From Burkholderiaceae bacterium (GTDB lineage: Bacteria > Pseudomonadota > Gammaproteobacteria > Burkholderiales > Burkholderiaceae_C), in NCBI GenBank assembly GCA_023268425.1, contig JALRFN010000254.1:1-10089 (forward strand): a stretch of 10,089 nt of DNA, in the 5' to 3' direction. Of the stretch, positions 6,633 to 10,089 are shown piece by piece; position 1 is the first letter of the stretch; each line of letters starts with the position of its first letter. The notes beneath the pieces are model-generated. The model worked only from the letters and a program-made list of their open reading frames with translations, had not been told where the DNA came from and ran no database searches. A program made the position numbers and the translations under genes.

Positions 6633-7832
6633 ATGTCGGCCATGTGGTGGCGATTGGTGCCCGCTTATGCCAGCGGCTACTTCTTGTCCTACGCCCTGCG
6701 CAACGTCAATGCCGTCATCTCGCCTGAGCTGACGGCTTCGTTTGCGCTGTCCGATGCGCAACTGGGCTTGTTGACCTCGGCTTACTTCTTGGGTTTTGGC
6801 TTGTTTCAACTGCCCCTGGGCGTGTTGCTGGACCGCTTCGGCCCCCGCCGCGTGGAGCAAGCCTTGTTGCTGGTGGCGGCCGCAGGCTGCGCGCTGTTTG
6901 CGTCGGCCCAAGCATGGCCGCAACTGGTCTTGGCCCGCACGGCGGTGGGGTTGGGGGTTTCTGCGTGTCTGATGGCCAGCTTCAAGGCGTTTAGCCAATG
7001 GTTTCATGTGGATCGCTTGCCTGCACTGAACGCCAACATCATGGTCGCAGGTGGTCTGGGCGCGCTCTCAGCCAGCGTGCCCGTGGCCTGGCTGTTGCCT
7101 GTTCTGGGTTGGCGCGGCATTTTTTGGTTGTTTGCGCTGCTGTTGGCGCTCAGCGCATTGGGCCTGAGCCGCGTGCCCGAAAAACCAGCGACTGCGGTGC
7201 CGCATTGGCGTGAGCAGTGGCAGGTTTTGGTGGGCATTTACCGCAGCCCCGTGTTTTGGCGCTACGCACCTCAAGGCATGGTCATCGCGGGCGGCATGAT
7301 GGCGGTGCAAGGTCTGTGGCTGGTGCCTTGGCTGATGGCAGTGGAAGAGTTCAGCCGGGCGCAGGCGGCGCAAATCGCCTCGTACACCGCACTGGCCATG
7401 CTCGCTGGACACACCTTCATCGCCACTGCGTCGCCGAAATTGGCGCAGTGGGGATGGTCAGCCATGCGTTTGCTGCGGGTGGGCGTGGGCTTGGGGCTGC
7501 TGGCTGAGTTGGGCCTCATCACCCAAACCCTGCCCCCAGCCTGGGCCTGGGCGTGCTTCGGCTTGTTTTTCAGTGCCACCAACGTCGCATACTCGCAATT
7601 GAGCCGCGCTTTTGACGCCAGTTGGAGTGGCCGGGTCAACACCGCCCTCAACTTGGTGGTGTTTGTCGGTGCATTCAGCCTGCAATGGGGTTTGGGTGGA
7701 CTCAGCGAATGGTGGCAAGCCTGGGGACAATCACCTGCCCAGGCTTTGGTTTACAGCCTGGGCTTGCTGTGGCTGGCCCAGTGCGCCACCTATGTCTGGT
7801 TCATTCGCCCTGAGGCGAAAAAGGCTCAATAA
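6633..7832 (+). CDS. Major facilitator superfamily transporter, substrate unknown
   Basis: This is a predicted 399-residue inner-membrane protein with about 12 hydrophobic segments. MFS motif A is visible between segments 2 and 3 as GVLLDRFGPRR (63-73), the expected G-x-x-x-D-R-x-G-x-R-R form. The second half carries GRVNTALNLVVFVGAFSLQWG (334-354), a block I recall from many proteobacterial MFS proteins without assigned substrate. Nothing seen identifies the cargo; general resemblance to COG2223-like transporters is only a weak hint. The frame is open into phoH from 6489, but that part encodes no plausible membrane protein. ATG 6633 (or 6642, or GTG 6627) begins just before the first helix; no clear Shine-Dalgarno marks any of them. 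It lies 43 bases after phoH and is probably co-transcribed. Its last 7 bases overlap the convergent dnaB end. Confidence 0.85.
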   Translation: MSAMWWRLVPAYASGYFLSYALRNVNAVISPELTASFALSDAQLGLLTSAYFLGFGLFQLPLGVLLDRFGPRRVEQALLLVAAAGCALFASAQAWPQLVLARTAVGLGVSACLMASFKAFSQWFHVDRLPALNANIMVAGGLGALSASVPVAWLLPVLGWRGIFWLFALLLALSALGLSRVPEKPATAVPHWREQWQVLVGIYRSPVFWRYAPQGMVIAGGMMAVQGLWLVPWLMAVEEFSRAQAAQIASYTALAMLAGHTFIATASPKLAQWGWSAMRLLRVGVGLGLLAELGLITQTLPPAWAWACFGLFFSATNVAYSQLSRAFDASWSGRVNTALNLVVFVGAFSLQWGLGGLSEWWQAWGQSPAQALVYSLGLLWLAQCATYVWFIRPEAKKAQ

Positions 7833-9235
7833 AACTCATCACTGCTGGCCAGGCTCTCGAAGCGCGTCATGTGGTTCAAGAAGGCCAGCTTGACGGTGCC
7901 CGTGGGGCCATTGCGCTGCTTGCCGATGATGATCTCAGCCACGCCCGGCTCTTTGCACTGGTCTTTGGTGTAGTACTCGTCGCGATAGATGAACATGATG
8001 ATGTCGGCGTCTTGCTCGATGGCACCCGATTCGCGCAAGTCACTCATCATCGGTCGCTTGTCGGTGCGCTGCTCGACCGAACGATTCAACTGGGACAGGG
8101 CAATCACTGGACAGCCCAGCTCTTTGGCCAACATCTTGAGGCCACGCGAAATTTCGCCCAACTCGGTGGCGCGGTTCTCGCCGTCACTTTTGCTGCCGCT
8201 CATCAGCTGCAAGTAATCGACCACGATCAAACCCAGCTTGCCACATTGACGCGCCAAACGCCGCGCGTTGGCGCGCAACTCACTGGGTGTCAGGCCAGGC
8301 GTCTCATCGATGTGCAGCGACACCGTGCGCAAACGCTCGATGGCCTCGGTCAAACGTGGCCACTCTTCATCAGTCAACTTGCCTGTGCGCAACCGTCCTT
8401 GGTTGATGCGCCCAATCGAGCCCACAATTCGCACCGCCAATTGGCTGGCCGCCATTTCCATGGAAAACACCGCGACCGGCAGGCCTTCGTTGAGCGCCAC
8501 GTGTTCGGCGATGTTGATCGCAAACGCCGTTTTACCCATTGACGGTCGCGCCGCCAACACCACCAAATCACCGGCTTGCAAACCTGAGGTCATGCGGTCC
8601 AAATCGAGAAAACCCGTGGGCACGCCAGTGATGTCATTGGGGTTGTCGGCCATGTCTTGCACGCGGTCCAACAAGTCCACCACCAGGGCGTTCATGTCTT
8701 GAAAGCCCTGCTTCATGCGCGAGCTTTCTTCGCCAATCTTGAACACCCGCTGCTCGGCCATGTCCAAAACTTCGGCCACCGTGCGCCCTTTGGGACTGAA
8801 CGCGGTGGTGGCGATTTCGTCGCTGGCGGCAATCAGTTTGCGCAAGACCGCGCGCTCACGCACGATTTCGCCGTAGCGGCGGATGTTGGCGGCACTGGGC
8901 ACGTATTGGGCCAAGGCGTTCAAATACGCCAAGCCACCGGCTTGCTCGGCCTGTCCCAGGTTTTGCAAGTGCTCGTACACCGTGACCACGTCTGCGGGCT
9001 TGGCCACATTCACCAAACTGGCGATGGCGTTGAAGATCAACTGGTGTTCATGGCGATAAAAATCGTCGTCACGCACCACGTCGCCCACACGGTCCCAAGC
9101 CCCGTTGTCCAACAGCAAACCACCCAAGACGCTGGACTCGGCCTCTGCGGAGTGCGGCGGCGTGCGCAAGGCCGCGACCTCCGGGTCTTGCGGCAAATAG
9201 CTCAAGTCGTCGATCAAAGACTCATCCAGTTCCAT
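7826..9235 (-). CDS. dnaB: Replicative DNA helicase DnaB
   Basis: DnaB is the hexameric helicase that unwinds DNA ahead of the replication fork and binds primase. The 469-residue protein has the N-terminal domain (PPHSAEAESSVLGGLLLDN, about 26-44), a linker, then the RecA-like domain. That domain shows Walker A ARPSMGKT (229-236), FSME with catalytic Glu260, Walker B LIVVDYLQL (Asp340), ALSQLNRSVEQR, DLRESGAIEQDADII and KQRNGPTG with the likely arginine finger Arg441. It is full length with no intein. A GTG at 9262 would add nine residues (with CC and P), but ATG 9235 has GGA suitably placed upstream and a more usual N-terminus, so I chose it. A terminator separates it from rplI upstream, so dnaB probably has its own promoter in 9236-9368, where no clear -35/-10 pair was found. 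It ends inside the convergent MFS gene. Confidence 0.97.
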   Translation of the reverse strand: MELDESLIDDLSYLPQDPEVAALRTPPHSAEAESSVLGGLLLDNGAWDRVGDVVRDDDFYRHEHQLIFNAIASLVNVAKPADVVTVYEHLQNLGQAEQAGGLAYLNALAQYVPSAANIRRYGEIVRERAVLRKLIAASDEIATTAFSPKGRTVAEVLDMAEQRVFKIGEESSRMKQGFQDMNALVVDLLDRVQDMADNPNDITGVPTGFLDLDRMTSGLQAGDLVVLAARPSMGKTAFAINIAEHVALNEGLPVAVFSMEMAASQLAVRIVGSIGRINQGRLRTGKLTDEEWPRLTEAIERLRTVSLHIDETPGLTPSELRANARRLARQCGKLGLIVVDYLQLMSGSKSDGENRATELGEISRGLKMLAKELGCPVIALSQLNRSVEQRTDKRPMMSDLRESGAIEQDADIIMFIYRDEYYTKDQCKEPGVAEIIIGKQRNGPTGTVKLAFLNHMTRFESLASSDEFY

Positions 9236-9292
9236 CTTGTTTTCCAGGGGCAAACAGCACACCCAATGCTAAGCGCAAAGCCGCCGTCGCGT

Positions 9293-9346
9293 TGTGGACA
9301 AGTCCGTGGACAAAGCCTGAACAGCCAGGGGAAATCTGGTGCACAA
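9293..9346 (-). promoter_or_regulatory. DnaA-box-like repeats in the dnaB leader
   Basis: On the minus strand, TTGTCCACA (9301-9293) differs from the DnaA box TTATCCACA at one position. TTGTCCACG (9313-9305) and TTGTGCACC (9346-9338) are more degenerate. The first two form a direct repeat of GTGGACAA with a 12-base period on the plus strand. All share one orientation and lie 58-111 bases before the dnaB start. Binding by DnaA is an inference; the low-affinity look and the lack of a perfect box keep confidence low. Confidence 0.35.
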
Positions 9347-9368
9347 ACCAAAGCCTGGCTTGCGCCAT

Positions 9369-9407
9369 AAAAAAACCGCTGGTGGATCGAAAGACCCAGC
9401 AGCGGTT
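9369..9407 (-). terminator. Intrinsic terminator after rplI
   Basis: Read on the minus strand, a 15-bp stem (AACCGCTGCTGGGTC with GATCCACCAGCGGTT) has one C-C mismatch and one G-U pair. It closes a TTTC loop and is followed by seven T's (plus-strand A-run 9369-9375). It ends the ribosomal-protein transcript 47 bases after the rplI stop and separates it from dnaB. Confidence 0.88.
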
Positions 9408-9454
9408 GATGTTGACCACGACCAGCACCGGGCTGGCGCGGTCAGCGCGCGTGT

Positions 9455-9907
9455 TTACGCAGCGTCGCCGACGATGTGAATCGCCAGTTCCACTTCCACG
9501 TCGGTGTGCAAATGCACGTTGACGGTGTACTCACCCGCAGCCTTCAGGGGGCCATTGGGCATGCGCACTTGTGCTTTAGCCACGTCCATGGACTGGGCTT
9601 GCAAGGCTTCAGCGATGTCATGGTTGGTGACCGAACCGAACAAGCGGCCATCAACGCCGGCCTTTTGGGTCAGGGTCACGACTTTGCCTTCCATGCTCTG
9701 GGCCAAGGCCTGAGCGGCAGCCAGCTTTTCAGCGGCAATCTTTTCCAACTCGGCGCGACGGGCTTCAAACTCAGCCAACGCACTTTGCGTGGCACGACGG
9801 GCCTTGCCTTGAGGAATCAGGAAGTTGCGGGCGTAGCCGTCTTTGACTTTGACGACGTCACCCAGAGAGCCAACATTGGCGACTTTTTCCAACAGAATGA
9901 TTTGCAT
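9455..9907 (-). CDS. rplI: 50S ribosomal protein bL9
   Basis: bL9 binds 23S rRNA near the base of the L1 stalk and helps keep the reading frame. At 150 residues it is the normal length. The N-terminal globular domain begins MQIILLEKVANVGSLGD and contains the family signature around VVKVKDGYARNFLIPQGKA (18-36). A long connecting helix rich in Ala, Glu and Arg (about 41-75) leads to the C-terminal domain with GRLFGSVTNHDIAEAL. The start is fixed by a perfect Shine-Dalgarno nine bases away or less. The gene follows rpsR after 12 bases, the usual rpsF-(priB)-rpsR-rplI order of Proteobacteria; rpsF would lie beyond the right edge. A terminator follows it. Confidence 0.98.
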   Translation of the reverse strand: MQIILLEKVANVGSLGDVVKVKDGYARNFLIPQGKARRATQSALAEFEARRAELEKIAAEKLAAAQALAQSMEGKVVTLTQKAGVDGRLFGSVTNHDIAEALQAQSMDVAKAQVRMPNGPLKAAGEYTVNVHLHTDVEVELAIHIVGDAA

Positions 9908-9914
9908 GATGTGG

Positions 9915-9922
9915 CCTCCTTA
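9915..9922 (-). promoter_or_regulatory. Perfect Shine-Dalgarno for rplI overlapping the rpsR stop
   Basis: Minus-strand TAAGGAGG contains both the rpsR stop TAA and a full AAGGAGG anti-anti-Shine-Dalgarno match, seven bases before the rplI ATG. This layout favours coupled, high-level translation of bS18 and bL9. Confidence 0.85.
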
Positions 9923-10089
9923 GACGCGATGCTGATCCGAGAACGGCAGCAAAGCCAGGAAACGCGCACGCTTGATGGCGGTGGTCAGTTGGCGCTGGTA
10001 AATGGCGCGCGTACCGGTCAAGCGAGCGGGGATGATTTTGCCGTTTTCGGCGATGAAGTCGCGCAGCGTATCGATGTCTTTGTAATCGA
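9920..10089 (-). CDS. rpsR: 30S ribosomal protein bS18, C-terminal part (runs off the right edge)
   Basis: bS18 is a small-subunit platform protein that pairs with bS6. The last 55 codons and the TAA stop are in the window; the N-terminus lies beyond position 10089. The visible part reads DYKDIDTLRDFIAENGKIIP, then RLTGTRAIYQRQLTTAIKRARFLALLPF and ends DQHRV, which is typical bS18 over its rRNA-binding core. The complete protein is usually about 75-95 residues, so roughly two thirds is visible. It is the upstream partner of rplI on the same transcript. Confidence 0.97.
   Translation of the reverse strand, partial: DYKDIDTLRDFIAENGKIIPARLTGTRAIYQRQLTTAIKRARFLALLPFSDQHRV

Noticed and set aside
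7804..7819. Perfect inverted repeat TTCGCC-CTGA-GGCGAA as a possible bidirectional terminator
   Set aside because: The stem is short and neither strand has a T-tract after it; it lies within the coding end of the MFS gene.
9236..9368. A replication origin, because of the DnaA-box-like sites
   Set aside because: There is no perfect DnaA box, no AT-rich unwinding region and no dnaA or dnaN next to it; regulatory sites are the most that can be argued.
8657..9370. A 237-codon plus-strand open frame opposite the dnaB start
   Set aside because: Antisense to the conserved DnaB N-terminal region and running through the leader and terminator; no motifs.

Overview
The window reads as ordinary chromosome of a betaproteobacterium, most likely order Burkholderiales and plausibly family Comamonadaceae. 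The grounds are the gene neighbourhoods (aminotransferase-hom-thrC, Mth938-like protein-bcp-phoH, rpsR-rplI-dnaB), the family-typical protein sequences, a fairly high GC content and a strong preference for TTG/CTG leucine codons. No database search was possible, so the genus is not claimed. Coding density is very high. There is no tRNA, rRNA, CRISPR array, insertion sequence, phage gene or obvious transferred island.

Left block (1-3646, minus strand): a compact amino-acid operon read right to left. An AlaA-type glutamate-pyruvate aminotransferase is followed after 22 bases by homoserine dehydrogenase (hom). The hom stop codon overlaps the start codon of threonine synthase (thrC) in a TGATG junction; thrC runs off the left edge. 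Hom makes homoserine from aspartate semialdehyde. ThrC makes threonine from phosphohomoserine; the homoserine kinase between them is not in this window.

Middle block (3647-7832, plus strand): transcribed divergently from the threonine operon. It holds a small Mth938-like protein that probably starts at TTG, a 1-Cys-looking Bcp/PrxQ peroxiredoxin behind a good sigma70-type promoter, a strong intrinsic terminator, a PIN-PhoH RNA-processing ATPase with a Lys/Ala/Pro-rich N-terminal tail, and an MFS transporter of unknown substrate.

Right block (7826-10089, minus strand): rpsR (bS18, partial) and rplI (bL9), joined by a perfect Shine-Dalgarno that overlaps the rpsR stop, then an intrinsic terminator, then dnaB, the replicative helicase. 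The dnaB leader carries direct repeats resembling degenerate DnaA boxes. The MFS gene and dnaB converge and overlap by 7 bases.

I found no convincing new biological system. The points worth a second look are small: the DnaA-box-like repeats before dnaB, the terminator squeezed in front of phoH, the basic PhoH tail, the missing resolving cysteine in Bcp, and the poorly understood Mth938-like protein.
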